A stretch of 64,000 nucleotides of DNA from Bacteroidaceae bacterium (GCA_017548075.1 JAFYNL010000040.1:1-64000), one strand, 5' to 3'. Positions 7,531 through 16,792 are shown, counted from the stretch's first letter. Notes: generated by a model from the sequence alone, not told the origin. Translations and numbers: made by a program.

Positions 7531-7582
7531 TTATTTGGACTTTATCGAACGGGAATACCTTTTGAGGCTACCCTCTAAAAAC

Positions 7583-7624
7583 AAAGCGGCGAGCCTGGAA
7601 CAGAACCCAAGCCCGCTGCTTTTT
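7583..7624 (-). terminator. Terminator of the aldose epimerase gene
   Basis: Read on the minus strand, an AAAGCAGCGGGC arm pairs with GCTCGCCGCTTT across a 15-nt loop and is followed by GTTTTTAG, 18 bp after the galM-like stop codon. Confidence 0.7.
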
Positions 7625-7641
7625 CTATAAACTCAAAAAAC

Positions 7642-8799
7642 TTATTGTATACCAAATCTATAGATTGTTGTGGTCTTGTACTCTTCGCCCGGACGGAGCA
7701 CGGTGCTGGGCCATTCAGGATGGTTGGGGCTGTCGGGATAGTGCTGAGTCTCGAAGCAGAATGCGCTGCGACGAGGATACTTCACGCCCTTCTTGCCTAC
7801 GAAGCTGCCGTCGAGGAAGTTGCCTGCATAGAACTGAACGCCGGGCTGATCGGTGTACATATTCATCAGGATGCCTGTGTTGGGGTCGTAGAGGTATGCA
7901 AAAGACTTGCTGAGGTCGCCCTTGTTGTTGAGAATCCAGTTGTGGTCGTAGCCGTGGCCGTTCTTGATCTGCTGGTTGCTCTCGTCGTCGATGCGGTCGC
8001 CAATAGCGGTGGGGTTGCGGAAGTCGAAGGGAGTGCCTTCTACGTCGAGCACTTCGCCTGTAACGGCAACGTCGGCATCAACTGCGGTGAACTTGTCGGC
8101 ATCGAGCCAGAGCACTTCGTCGAGGCAATCCTTCGAGGGGTCGCCGCTGAGGTTGAAGTAGCAATGGTTGGTGAGGTTCAGGACGGTAGCCTTGTCGGTA
8201 GTTGCCTGATAAGTGATTTGCAGGCAGTATTCTTTGAGGAGAGTATAGGTCACCTTCACCTCGATGTTGCCGGGATAGCCGTCTTCGCCATCAGCGCTGG
8301 TGGTGGTGAACTCTATGTTCTGATCGTCAATCTGGTTGGCTTCCCAAATGCGGTTGTGGAAAGCAATGGGGCCACCTCCGTGCAGGCTGTTGGGGCCGTT
8401 GTTGATGGGCAGCTGATAGCTCTCGCCGTCGAGGGTGAACTGACCTTTCGCGATGCGGTTGCCGTAACGACCGATGAGGGCTCCGAAGTTGCAACCCTCG
8501 GCTCCGTACTTCTCGTAGTCGGCAATGTTGTCGTGGCCGAGGCAGACGTCCGTCATATTGCCGTCCTTATCGGGAACCATGATGCTGACGATACGGCCTC
8601 CGAAGTTGGTGAAGCACACCTCCATGCCTTCCTCGTTGGAAAGGACATAGAGAGCGGTTGAGTCGCTCTGGAAGTCGGCAGGATTGAGGCCTGAAAGGGT
8701 GAGACCTTCTTCAGAAGTTGCGTCTGTCTTGCTATTGCAAGAAGTCATGCAAAGTCCAACTGCAATTGCAGCAAGACCGAGGAAAAGATTTTTCTTCAT
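7642..8799 (-). CDS. galM: Aldose 1-epimerase (mutarotase), exported lipoprotein
   Basis: This 385-residue GalM-family enzyme interconverts alpha and beta anomers of hexoses. A lipoprotein signal (MKKNLFLGLAAIAVGLCMTSC) places it in the periplasm or on a membrane. Family motifs are FGGRIVSIMVPDKDG, GRYGNRIAKGQF, the NNGPNSLHGG box with the catalytic His, LTNHCYFNLSGD with the second His, and the C-terminal PRRSAFCFETQHYPDSPNHPEWPS with the catalytic Glu. It is divergent from a FAS1 lipoprotein gene. Exported mutarotases in Bacteroidales accompany periplasmic sugar release; no transporter is adjacent here. Confidence 0.93.
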   Translation of the reverse strand: MKKNLFLGLAAIAVGLCMTSCNSKTDATSEEGLTLSGLNPADFQSDSTALYVLSNEEGMEVCFTNFGGRIVSIMVPDKDGNMTDVCLGHDNIADYEKYGAEGCNFGALIGRYGNRIAKGQFTLDGESYQLPINNGPNSLHGGGPIAFHNRIWEANQIDDQNIEFTTTSADGEDGYPGNIEVKVTYTLLKEYCLQITYQATTDKATVLNLTNHCYFNLSGDPSKDCLDEVLWLDADKFTAVDADVAVTGEVLDVEGTPFDFRNPTAIGDRIDDESNQQIKNGHGYDHNWILNNKGDLSKSFAYLYDPNTGILMNMYTDQPGVQFYAGNFLDGSFVGKKGVKYPRRSAFCFETQHYPDSPNHPEWPSTVLRPGEEYKTTTIYRFGIQ

Positions 8800-8842
8800 A
8801 CTTTTTGATAAATTAGTATACTTAATTCGACATATTTTGCAG

Positions 8843-8873
8843 CAAAGTTACAATTATGCGGGTAAAAAGCAAA
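8843..8873 (-). promoter_or_regulatory. Promoter of the aldose epimerase gene
   Basis: On the minus strand TTTG (8870-8873), 19 bp, TAACTTTG (8843-8850), 44 bp before the start codon. Confidence 0.7.
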
Positions 8874-8914
8874 AGAAAAAGGACAAAATTGTTGCTTTGT
8901 ATCGTATTTTCTGT

Positions 8915-8922
8915 TATCTTTG
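8915..8922 (+). promoter_or_regulatory. Promoter -7 box of FAS1 paralogue 2
   Basis: TATCTTTG matches TAnnTTTG. A weak TTGC lies 19 bp upstream (8892-8895). The start codon is 26 bp downstream. Confidence 0.55.
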
Positions 8923-8947
8923 TGCAGAAATATAACCATAATCTAAC

Positions 8948-11077
8948 ATGAGAAGACTCTCAAACATATTCAAATTGTGCTTTCTGATTGCGTGTCTCTG
9001 GGGTTGCAAGGAAACTGTCGATACTTCGGCCCGATACGTCTTCAGGGATGACACCATCCTGAGTTATCTGGAGAAGCACGATGTCTATAGCAGTTATGTA
9101 GATGTCCTGCGCCAGGTGAACATCAGCAAACTTAGCGATTCGAAGGTAAGCCAGCTCTTGAGCGCTCGAGGCGTTTACACCGTCTTTGCTCCAACCAACG
9201 ACGCGATACAGAAGTATCTGGAGTATCTTGTTGAGGACGGACTCATAAGCGAGCCATCGTGGGACGCTTTCCCAAGCGAACACAAGGCCGACTCCATCCG
9301 AAAAGTCATCGTCTACAACAGTATCATCGACGGCGGAGACGAGGCAGATGCCTTCTTCTACACCACACAATTCCCGCAAGACAAGGACGAGTTTATCCTC
9401 GGATGCCTCAACGACAAGAAGCTTACCGTAAGGAAACCCGCCAACAAACCCGACAGCATCTACATCAACGAGGATTGTCCCGTCAGTGTAAAGGAACGCG
9501 ACATCCTTACCATCAACGGCATCATCCATCAGATTGAAAAAGTCATCGCTCCAAAAGACATATCGGCAGCCAGCTACATCCAGCAAGCCCTCGACGAAAA
9601 GAGGGACGGCTTCCTCGCTTGCTTCCGCGTCATTCAGGCTTGCGGATTGCTCGACACGCTGAGAGCGATACGCGACGAAAAATACGAGGAACTCTACCAG
9701 ACAGGACAGATTCCCGACTTGGTAGGCATGGCAAGCAGCTACGGCTTTGCGGAAGGCGAGATAGGTTATGCTCCCAAGCATCGTCTGTATGGCTTCACCA
9801 TCTTTGCCGAACCCGATGACTTCTGGCGCGAGCAAGGCATAGATCCTGCCGGTCCCGACCTGCTCAAGGAACTCACGCAATGGATTCTCGACAACCATCA
9901 GTATAGCGACGACGACCACTTTACAACCGACGAGAACTACGAAAGCGAGGATAACCTGCTCTATCAATGGATTACCTATCACATCCTCCCCATGAAGATT
10001 CCCAAGGGTAAGCTCGTGTTCCATGTCAACGAATACGGATACAACCTGAGCAGGCCCGACGTCTATGCCATCCCCGTCTATGAATACTATGTGACTATGG
10101 GTAAGCGCCGCCTCTTCAAACTCATCGAGAGCAGAACCAGCAACGGCGTCCACATCAACCGCTTCCCCATCACCGACAACGGACGACAAGGTACAGGCGA
10201 AGAGATAGGGTGCGACCCCAAGAAGGTTGGCAGCCTTGTCGACACAGAATCGCCTTTAGCAGTTCTCAGCGACATAGCAAACTGCAACATCTATCCCATC
10301 AGCGCTCCCATCTCCTACAACGACGAAACGCGCAACAACCTTCAGCGCGAACGCATACGTTTCGACGGCATGAGCCTCTTCCCCGAAGCCATGAACAATG
10401 ACTTCCGACTCAAGAAGGCTTCCGAAGAACGCTACAAACACGTCTTCATCCCCAACACCGTCCGTCACTACAACTACCTCGAAAACATGCAGCAGAATTC
10501 CGAAATGAACTTCGTCTACTACAATGCATGGAACGACGACTGGTGCAACCTCCATCGCGACGAGATGAAGGCGGTAGGACGTTTCGAGGTTATGTTCAAG
10601 CTTCCTCCCGTTCCACGCAGAGGAACTTACGAAGTCCGTTACAAGGTGCTTGCTAACTCCAAGCGAGGCGTGGCACAGATTTACTTCGGAACCGACCCCG
10701 AAAAGTTGCCCGTGGCAGGCATTCCGCTTGACCTGACGATGGACTGCAGAAACGATGTCACCGCAAAACTGGTTGGATGGGAGAAAGATACAGGCGACGA
10801 CGACTACGATGCCGAGGTGGATAAGAAGATGCGTAACAACGGCTACATGAAAGGGCCGAAGTCCATCAACTCCAACGACGGAACAGAGCGCGACTATAAC
10901 GACCGCGAGAACATCCGCCACATCTTCGTCCGTCAAACTCTCGACCCCAACGAAACCTACTACATCAAACTCAAATCCGTGCTCGAAGAAGAACGTAAAG
11001 AATTCTACATGGACTTCATAGAGTACTGCTCGAAGGATATCTACGACAACCCTGAAAAACCCGAAGATATCTGGTAA
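8948..11077 (+). CDS. FAS1 (fasciclin) domain lipoprotein, paralogue 2
   Basis: This 709-residue lipoprotein has a signal ending in LIACLWGC and the family start VDTSARYVFRDDTILSYLEKH. The first FAS1 domain (about 30-205) contains LLSARGVYTVFAPTNDAIQKYL and INGIIHQIEKVIAP. The second (about 205-480) contains LYGFTIFAEPDDFW and YHILPMKIPKGKL. The beta-rich C-terminal part has FKLPPVPRRGTYEVRYKVL and VAQIYFGTDPEKLPVAGIP and ends in PEKPEDIW, the same last residues as paralogue 1. It is co-linear along its length with the genes at 5356 and 21726. It is convergent with an acyltransferase gene, the two separated by a perfect bidirectional terminator. The ligand is unknown. Confidence 0.87.
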   Translation: MRRLSNIFKLCFLIACLWGCKETVDTSARYVFRDDTILSYLEKHDVYSSYVDVLRQVNISKLSDSKVSQLLSARGVYTVFAPTNDAIQKYLEYLVEDGLISEPSWDAFPSEHKADSIRKVIVYNSIIDGGDEADAFFYTTQFPQDKDEFILGCLNDKKLTVRKPANKPDSIYINEDCPVSVKERDILTINGIIHQIEKVIAPKDISAASYIQQALDEKRDGFLACFRVIQACGLLDTLRAIRDEKYEELYQTGQIPDLVGMASSYGFAEGEIGYAPKHRLYGFTIFAEPDDFWREQGIDPAGPDLLKELTQWILDNHQYSDDDHFTTDENYESEDNLLYQWITYHILPMKIPKGKLVFHVNEYGYNLSRPDVYAIPVYEYYVTMGKRRLFKLIESRTSNGVHINRFPITDNGRQGTGEEIGCDPKKVGSLVDTESPLAVLSDIANCNIYPISAPISYNDETRNNLQRERIRFDGMSLFPEAMNNDFRLKKASEERYKHVFIPNTVRHYNYLENMQQNSEMNFVYYNAWNDDWCNLHRDEMKAVGRFEVMFKLPPVPRRGTYEVRYKVLANSKRGVAQIYFGTDPEKLPVAGIPLDLTMDCRNDVTAKLVGWEKDTGDDDYDAEVDKKMRNNGYMKGPKSINSNDGTERDYNDRENIRHIFVRQTLDPNETYYIKLKSVLEEERKEFYMDFIEYCSKDIYDNPEKPEDIW

Positions 11078-11087
11078 AGCACAGTTA

Positions 11088-11138
11088 AAAAACAAACAAC
11101 CCCTGTTAAATTGGCAAACTTAACAGGGGTTGTTTCGT
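11088..11138. terminator. Bidirectional terminator between convergent genes
   Basis: AAACAACCCCTGTTAA (11094-11109) and TTAACAGGGGTTGTTT (11120-11135) form a perfect 16-bp stem with a 10-nt loop. An A-tract lies on the left and T on the right, so it can end transcription from both the FAS1 gene and the acyltransferase gene. The loop and right arm are a 22-bp array unit. Confidence 0.9.
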
Positions 11139-11157
11139 ATCGTAACTGCCTTTGCGG
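11092..11157. repeat. 22-bp-period intergenic array C (3 units)
   Basis: Units start at 11092 (ACAAAC), 11114 (GCAAAC) and 11136. The cores of the first two units are perfect complements and form a terminator. The third unit holds CGTAACTGC. Confidence 0.6.
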
Positions 11158-11174
11158 AAATCAACGGCTCGCCT

Positions 11175-12293
11175 CTATACTCCTACAATCCATTTGCTTC
11201 CGGGCAACAGGGAAATAATCTTCGTTGTGACAGCACAGCAAATGTAGCTCAGCACCGCAATTGCAGGAATCGCTGCCCAAACCGGAATTAGCGGCTCGGC
11301 CTGATTGCCATTAACGAAATAAACGGCGATGGGAGCGAGGAAGAACATGTGCATCAGGTACATTCCGAAGCTCATCTTTGAAATAGACGTGATGAGTCGA
11401 GGTGCAGGCTTCTGAATCGTCGAGAAGAGAAGGAAAAGTCCGAAGGTGGCAAGCAGCACATTAAAGGTGCAGAACTCCCAACTCCACTCCAACATCGGTG
11501 TCTCTATCGCAACTCCAGGCACTCCTTTTAGCCAGAAACTCCATGCCGTAAAGGCCGCTCCAACAAGGAAGCAAAGAATTCCGATGCTTATTCTGCGCTC
11601 TTTACTCCACTCGAGATGGTAGCGGATATAGTGTGCCAACACCAAATATCCAAGATAACCTGAGCAATACCAAAGCATGTGGAAGCCGTTCCAGAAGCAC
11701 TCTCCCCACAACTCTTCGCTGACAAAACGATGCAGCCAAGGCATCGTCGTCGAGAAAGCAAAGATGTAGAGGAACAGGCGCTCGTCCTTTGCAGAAGCCT
11801 TTTCGAGCCAAGGAGAAACGACTGGCATGATGAGATAGAGGCTAATCAAAGGATACATAAACCAAAGATGTCCGGCCATCGATGGGAAGTTCCAAGGCAG
11901 GCGGCAGAAGTCGGTCCACGATGTCTCCAAAGTCATTCCACCCCAAACCAAGGGTAGGAAGCAGTAGAGCAGCATGAAAATAATCATCGGAGGAAGGATT
12001 CTCAAAGCACGCTTGCGATAGAATTCCGTCATGCTCATGCCCGGCTTCAGGGGAATAAGCAGGAAAGCACTTATAGTCATGAAGAGGGGAACTGCAGTAC
12101 GGCCAATCCCTCCATCATAGAAAGCCACCCAGAAACGGTTGGCTTCGTTGGCAAGTTTCGAGACATTTCCGGCTAAGCCGCTATCATCGGCACCATAGAA
12201 GTTCTCGCTGGCATGAACCAGCATCACCATAAAGCAAGCAATAACGCGTATCCAATCTACAAAGGCAACGCGCTCTTCAACTTTCGCTTCCAT
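11175..12293 (-). CDS. Acyltransferase 3 family membrane protein
   Basis: About 372 residues from the chosen start (MEAKVEERVAFVDWIRVIACF). It has about ten membrane helices and the acyltransferase-3 hallmark RVIACFMVMLVHASE near the N-terminus with its conserved His. FRKRALRILPPMIIFMLLY follows, then GHLWFMYPLISLYLIMPV. Members transfer acetyl or other acyl groups to surface glycans or lipids from the inner membrane. The upstream Met codons at 12377 were rejected because the family start aligns with the later Met. The gene overlaps the PH-domain gene by 17 bp, so the two form one transcript. The substrate is not predictable. Confidence 0.85.
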   Translation of the reverse strand: MEAKVEERVAFVDWIRVIACFMVMLVHASENFYGADDSGLAGNVSKLANEANRFWVAFYDGGIGRTAVPLFMTISAFLLIPLKPGMSMTEFYRKRALRILPPMIIFMLLYCFLPLVWGGMTLETSWTDFCRLPWNFPSMAGHLWFMYPLISLYLIMPVVSPWLEKASAKDERLFLYIFAFSTTMPWLHRFVSEELWGECFWNGFHMLWYCSGYLGYLVLAHYIRYHLEWSKERRISIGILCFLVGAAFTAWSFWLKGVPGVAIETPMLEWSWEFCTFNVLLATFGLFLLFSTIQKPAPRLITSISKMSFGMYLMHMFFLAPIAVYFVNGNQAEPLIPVWAAIPAIAVLSYICCAVTTKIISLLPGSKWIVGV

Positions 12294-12843
12294 TTTCTTC
12301 TGTATTATTCGGAGTAATCGGAGTATTCTGAACACTCGGTGTTTGATTATCCTCCGCTTTCTTCTTGATGGAAGCACAAATGATATTCCGCACCTTCATT
12401 GGTTGTTCTATGCAATGAACTATATGCGAAGTGCCGCCACTACCAACCATCTCAACACAGCCAGTACCGAGGAAACGCTGCCACAAAGACTGATAGAAGT
12501 TCACAGTCTCTATCTTAGAGAAAGGAATCTCTGTCATCTTGATGTTGAAGATGCCGTCCTTCTGCACAAAGCGTGTATTTGTAATAGAAAACTCAGTACG
12601 AGTGCGAATGATTCGGCCGATTATCCAGATGAAGAAAGCAAGCACGAGCAATGCTATGCCTGTATAGAAGAGAGCATCCTTATGTTCAGGGAACTTGTAG
12701 TAAGCCAAAGCGATGGCAACGATGCCGCCAATCGTAAAGAACAACGAATAGAAAAGATACCTGAAGATGTACGACCAATGCAGTCGTCCCTTGAAGATGA
12801 TTTGCTCGCCTTCCTCGAGGCTTTGTTTGATGTAATTTGCCAT
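12277..12843 (-). CDS. Membrane-anchored bacterial PH domain (YdbS/DUF304-like) protein
   Basis: 188 residues from MANYIKQSLEEGEQIIFKGRLHW. Two adjacent membrane helices (about 27-80: IFRYLFYSLFFTIGGIVAIAL, LFYTGIALLVLAFFIWIIG) are followed by a bacterial PH domain with TEFSITNTRFVQKDGIFNIKMTEIPFSKIETVNF. Such proteins bind membrane or protein partners and have no known catalysis. A TATCTTTG -7 box lies about 20 bp before this start, supporting it over the Met at 12894. The gene is the first of a two-gene operon with the acyltransferase. Confidence 0.82.
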   Translation of the reverse strand: MANYIKQSLEEGEQIIFKGRLHWSYIFRYLFYSLFFTIGGIVAIALAYYKFPEHKDALFYTGIALLVLAFFIWIIGRIIRTRTEFSITNTRFVQKDGIFNIKMTEIPFSKIETVNFYQSLWQRFLGTGCVEMVGSGGTSHIVHCIEQPMKVRNIICASIKKKAEDNQTPSVQNTPITPNNTEENGSES

Positions 12844-12863
12844 ATTTTGTTCGGTTTTTCTTG

Positions 12864-12871
12864 CAAAGATA
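12864..12871 (-). promoter_or_regulatory. Promoter -7 box of the PH-domain gene
   Basis: TATCTTTG on the minus strand, matching TAnnTTTG; it decides the downstream Met as the start of the PH-domain protein. Confidence 0.55.
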
Positions 12872-12947
12872 AGAGGTTTTTGCTTACGAAACAAGAAACG
12901 CAGCAGAAAGTTTTGCTCTAACGACTCCTACTTATCTTAAAAAAGAC

Positions 12948-12955
12948 TATCTTTG
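12948..12955 (+). promoter_or_regulatory. Promoter -7 box of the dextranase gene
   Basis: TATCTTTG, 32 bp before the start codon. No TTTG at the expected upstream distance was seen. Confidence 0.5.
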
Positions 12956-12987
12956 CAGTAGATATACATTATATAATATAATAACGC

Positions 12988-15324
12988 ATGAAGCGACTGC
13001 CCTATACCTTTCTTGTCTTGTTGTTGGTGATGCCGGCAAAAGTTACGAGCCAATCCGAAACACGCGCCTATCCCTCCTGTCTCTATCCTGTTGGGACGGC
13101 TGTAGGCACAACCTTCAACGACAAGAACGACTACGCCCTCCACGAGGATACGCCCGATGCAGGCACTTATAGCGGTCTGCTCACGCTCGGAACAGGCACG
13201 ATGGCTCTCCACAGCAAACCTTACAAGAAGACAACCGACGTTCATACCATCGCTCCAGTCTTAGCTACAGGAGCGACAGTCAAGCTTCCGAAACTGCGTT
13301 ACAGCATTGAAACTGACAAATGCAGCTATCTGCCGAACGATACCATTAAATTCACTCTCTCCTCCACACCGCCTTCCGGCACTCGCATTCGCTACCGTTA
13401 TATGGGCGACATCATTGCTGACACTCTCCTTACCACTCGCATTTGGACTTGGGTAGCGCCGCCAGAAGACTTCAGAGGCTATATGTTGGAGGTGTATCGA
13501 CCAAGCGAAGATACCGACAACATCCTTGCTACCATCGGCATCGACGTCAGTTCCGATTGGACTCGATTCCCGCGATATGGATTTGTGGCGACTTTCGGAA
13601 GCGACAAATCGCTTACCAAAACAAGGACTGAGATGAAGTGGCTCAACCGCTGCCACATCAATGGTGTGCAGTTTCAGGACTGGCATTATTGCCACGATTG
13701 GCCGTTAGGAGGCACTCGAGAAGGCGGGCTTTGGAGTTCTTACAAAGACATCGCGAACCGAACCATCTATACTTCTGCCGTCAAGAACTACATCAAAACT
13801 CAACACGACCGAGGCATGAAGAGTATCTTCTACAACCTTTGCTATGGTGTGCTCGACGGTTGGGAAGGACGAGGCGTTAAGCCTGAATGGTTCATCTTCA
13901 AGGATAGAAACCACACGACAAAAGACAAACACGACCTTCCTGACTCTTGGAAAAGCGATATTTACTTGGTGAATCCCGGCAATGAAGAATGGCTTGCCTA
14001 CCTTGCAGAACGCAACGATGAGGTTTATTCCTTCCTTGATTTCGACGGTTATCAGATTGACCAACTTGGTGGACGCGGTTCTGTCTACGACTACGACGGC
14101 AATAGCCTCAACCTTCGCGACGGCTTTGCGGCATTCATCAACTACATGAAGAACCGACATCCCGAGAAGCGACTCATCATGAATGCTGTCGGGCAATGGG
14201 GAGTCTCGCAGATTGCAGGAACGGGAAAGGTGGATTTCCTGTACTCCGAGGTGTGGGGGAATCAGGAAGGCAACAGCCTGACAAGCGGCAAAGGGCGTTT
14301 CTCGAACATCAAGGATGTTATCGACGAGAACCTCAGCAAAGGCCCGAATCTTCGCTCCGTCCTTGCCGCATACATGAACTACCTTACCGACAACAAGGAC
14401 TTCAACACGCCTGGAGTGGTGATGGCCGATGCCGTGATATTCGCTCTCGGCGGTTCGCATCTCGAACTTGGCGGCGACCACATGCTCTGCAGCGAGTACT
14501 TCCCCAGCAACGATATGAGGTGGCACAGCCAAATAGAGGATTGGATGACGCGATACTACGACTTCCTGACCGCTTATGAGAACCTGCTTCGCGACAATTG
14601 GACGGAGAAGACGAGTGTCAAAGCAACTTGCTCCACGATTACTATCAACACTTGGGAACCGCAAGCCAATCGCGTGACGATGCTCGCTCGAGAAGTAAAC
14701 GGCAGGCAAGTCATCCATTTGCTCAACTTCACACACGAAGAGTCGGCAACCAACGTCGATGACGACTATATGCTTTGCTGGCACGATAACATGGCGACAC
14801 GACCTTGGCCCAAGCGCTTCGAGAACCTTTCCATCCGTTTGACAGGAATGACAGGAATGGGAAAAGTGCGTCGAATCTGGGTTGCTTCGCCTGACTATTG
14901 TGGAGGGGCCATGCAGGAACTGACGGACTACAGATACACCTCTGCTACTGGGATCATTTCCCTGACAGTACCTTCTCTGCAGTTCTGGACGATGATTGTG
15001 GTAGAGCCGGAAAATGCAACAACAAGCGACAACACTTACTACGCTCCATCCATCGACGGAGAATCGCTCGAGCCAGGCATTACCTCCTCACTCGTAATGA
15101 CTTCCAACAGCACAAAATCATGGAATCTGCAACTTGATGGGAGTGCTTTCGAGGCTCATGCCGATATTCCTGCCGGCACACTTATCTTGAGGAGAGAAAA
15201 CGAAGATGCCATCGTCCTGCCTCTAGGCAAAGATGATGACACCCTATTTACTCCAGCAGGATTGCCTGCCACAAATCACTCTCGAGGATTGCTCGTCGGC
15301 AAAGATAAAAAGGTCCTCAAATAA
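12988..15324 (+). CDS. Glycoside hydrolase family 66, dextranase-like
   Basis: This 778-residue secreted enzyme (signal peptide MKRLPYTFLVLLLVMPAKVTS) belongs to GH66. Known members are endo-dextranases and cycloisomaltooligosaccharide glucanotransferases acting on alpha-1,6-glucan. An N-terminal beta-sandwich covers about 100-190 and a TIM barrel about 195-560. The family nucleophile is Asp358 in FDGYQIDQLG, and the acid/base is Glu421 in VDFLYSEVWG. A C-terminal Greek-key domain follows (VTMLAREVNGRQVIHLLNF). No long insertion typical of the CITase carbohydrate-binding region is evident, so dextranase is more likely. It stands alone, convergent with the V-ATPase operon. Confidence 0.88.
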   Translation: MKRLPYTFLVLLLVMPAKVTSQSETRAYPSCLYPVGTAVGTTFNDKNDYALHEDTPDAGTYSGLLTLGTGTMALHSKPYKKTTDVHTIAPVLATGATVKLPKLRYSIETDKCSYLPNDTIKFTLSSTPPSGTRIRYRYMGDIIADTLLTTRIWTWVAPPEDFRGYMLEVYRPSEDTDNILATIGIDVSSDWTRFPRYGFVATFGSDKSLTKTRTEMKWLNRCHINGVQFQDWHYCHDWPLGGTREGGLWSSYKDIANRTIYTSAVKNYIKTQHDRGMKSIFYNLCYGVLDGWEGRGVKPEWFIFKDRNHTTKDKHDLPDSWKSDIYLVNPGNEEWLAYLAERNDEVYSFLDFDGYQIDQLGGRGSVYDYDGNSLNLRDGFAAFINYMKNRHPEKRLIMNAVGQWGVSQIAGTGKVDFLYSEVWGNQEGNSLTSGKGRFSNIKDVIDENLSKGPNLRSVLAAYMNYLTDNKDFNTPGVVMADAVIFALGGSHLELGGDHMLCSEYFPSNDMRWHSQIEDWMTRYYDFLTAYENLLRDNWTEKTSVKATCSTITINTWEPQANRVTMLAREVNGRQVIHLLNFTHEESATNVDDDYMLCWHDNMATRPWPKRFENLSIRLTGMTGMGKVRRIWVASPDYCGGAMQELTDYRYTSATGIISLTVPSLQFWTMIVVEPENATTSDNTYYAPSIDGESLEPGITSSLVMTSNSTKSWNLQLDGSAFEAHADIPAGTLILRRENEDAIVLPLGKDDDTLFTPAGLPATNHSRGLLVGKDKKVLK

Positions 15325-15342
15325 AGTCTCCCAGTTACGTTT

Positions 15343-15452
15343 GCAAACTTAACGTGGGTTAATCGAAAACTTAACGTGTTACGATTGCAAACTTAACACG
15401 TTATGATGACAAACGTAACGTGCCGTGTTTTTATGCACGGCACGCTTTGTTT
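15343..15452. repeat. 22-bp-period intergenic array D (5 units)
   Basis: Units start at 15343, 15365, 15387, 15409 and 15431, with spacer GCAAAC, GAAAAC, GCAAAC and ACAAAC in the first four. Cores are AACGTGGGT, AACGTGTTA, AACACGTTA (the only exact inverted core seen), and AACGTGCCGTG paired with CACGGCACG. It fills the gap between the convergent dextranase and atpB genes. Confidence 0.85.
15418..15450. terminator. Terminator formed by the last two units of array D
   Basis: CGTGCCGTG (15419-15427) pairs with CACGGCACG (15436-15444) over a T/A-rich loop and is followed by CTTTGTTTTC. It can serve the dextranase gene and, in reverse, the V-ATPase operon. Confidence 0.7.
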
Positions 15453-15461
15453 TCTGATGAC

Positions 15462-16787
15462 TTAGTCTTTCCAATAAATATCGGTGAACTCTCTCTTGAT
15501 ATTCACCTCTTCGAGTTTGAAGTATTTACGGAAGAGACTCCAAGTTACATCGAGCATTTCCTCGGTATTGAGGTTGACGTCGATGGCAAGCAACTTGCTC
15601 GAATAGTCCTTCGCAAAGTCGAGACAACGGTTGTCGTAATCAGTCAGGTCGAAGCCGTTCTCCAACTTGGTCTTGGCATTAGCCGCGTCGGCATAGAGTC
15701 GGATGGCAGCGTTCATAACTTGGCTGTGGTCCTTTCTTGTCTTCTTACCTGCAACAAGTTGCTTCAGACGAGACAGTGAACGGAACGGATCGACGATGAC
15801 CTTGCCCACATCACTATCGCGACGCAGATAGAGCTGACCTTCCGTGATGTAACCCGTATTATCGGGAACGGCATGAGTAATGTCGCCACCCGACAGAGTA
15901 GTCACGGCGATGATGGTGATTGAACCACCTCCCACACTCTCGGGGAACTGCACGGCCTTCTCGTAAATCTTCGCCAAATCGGAATAGAGAGAACCCGGCA
16001 TAGAGTCCTTCGACGGGATCTGGTCCATACGATTGCTCACGATAGAGAGTGAGTCGGCATAGCTGGTCATATCGGTCAGCAGGACAAGAACGGTCTCATG
16101 CTTCTCCACAGCGAAATACTCGGCTGCGGCCAACGCCATATCAGGAATGAGAAGTCGCTCTACGGCAGGGTCTTCGGTGGTGTTGATGAAAGAGATGATA
16201 CGGTCGAGAGCACCGGCGTTTGCAAAGGTATTACGGAAGAAGTAGTAGTCGTCATTAGTCATACCCATACCACCAAGAATAATCTTGTCGGCCTTTGCAC
16301 GCATGGCAACGAGCGCCATCACCTCATTAAAAGGCTGGTCGGGGTCGGCGAAGAAAGGAATCTTCTGTCCCGAAACGAGCGTATTGTTGAGGTCGATACC
16401 TGCAATACCTGTGGCGATGAGTTCACTTGGTTGCTTTCTGCGAACAGGATTCACAGAAGGGCCGCCAATCTCTACCTCTTTACCTTCAACCTCGGGACCG
16501 CCGTCGATAGGCTGACCGTAAGCGTTGAAGAAGCGTCCTGCCAGCTGATCGCTGACTTTCAGGGACGGGCTCTTGCCCAAGAACACTACCTCTGCATTGG
16601 TGGGAATGCCGCCAGTTCCCTCGAAGACCTGAAGCGTAACATCGTCACCAATAATCTTTACAACCTGAGCCAACTTGCCGTTGATGGTCGCCAACTCATT
16701 GTAACCAACGCCCTTAGCCTTGAGCGAACAGGTAGCCTTCGTTATCTGGCTTATCTTTGTATATACTTTCTGAAATGCTGTAGCCAT
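15462..16787 (-). CDS. atpB: V-type ATP synthase subunit B
   Basis: This 441-residue non-catalytic nucleotide-binding subunit of the V1 head carries GTGGIPTNAEVVFLGKSP, the domain GRFFNAYGQPIDGGPEV, and the P-loop-like segment TGIAGIDLNNTLVSGQKIPFFADPDQP, which lacks a canonical GxxxxGKT as expected for B subunits. The late motif is MPGSLYSDLAKIYEKA. It lies 5 bp downstream of the A subunit gene. Nothing of the V-ATPase follows it: a repeat array and a convergent dextranase gene come next. Confidence 0.95.
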   Translation of the reverse strand: MATAFQKVYTKISQITKATCSLKAKGVGYNELATINGKLAQVVKIIGDDVTLQVFEGTGGIPTNAEVVFLGKSPSLKVSDQLAGRFFNAYGQPIDGGPEVEGKEVEIGGPSVNPVRRKQPSELIATGIAGIDLNNTLVSGQKIPFFADPDQPFNEVMALVAMRAKADKIILGGMGMTNDDYYFFRNTFANAGALDRIISFINTTEDPAVERLLIPDMALAAAEYFAVEKHETVLVLLTDMTSYADSLSIVSNRMDQIPSKDSMPGSLYSDLAKIYEKAVQFPESVGGGSITIIAVTTLSGGDITHAVPDNTGYITEGQLYLRRDSDVGKVIVDPFRSLSRLKQLVAGKKTRKDHSQVMNAAIRLYADAANAKTKLENGFDLTDYDNRCLDFAKDYSSKLLAIDVNLNTEEMLDVTWSLFRKYFKLEEVNIKREFTDIYWKD

Positions 16788-16792
16788 CTTTC

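Noticed and set aside
8960-10189. Long minus-strand reading frame (409 codons) opposite FAS1 paralogue 2
   Set aside because: It is antisense to a well-supported lipoprotein gene, has no recognisable domain, and arises from codon bias. The same holds for 13705-14784, 17693-18610 and 25709-27034.
12294-12377. Upstream start of the acyltransferase
   Set aside because: These extra basic residues are outside the family alignment and lie within the PH-domain gene; the later Met gives the normal N-terminus.
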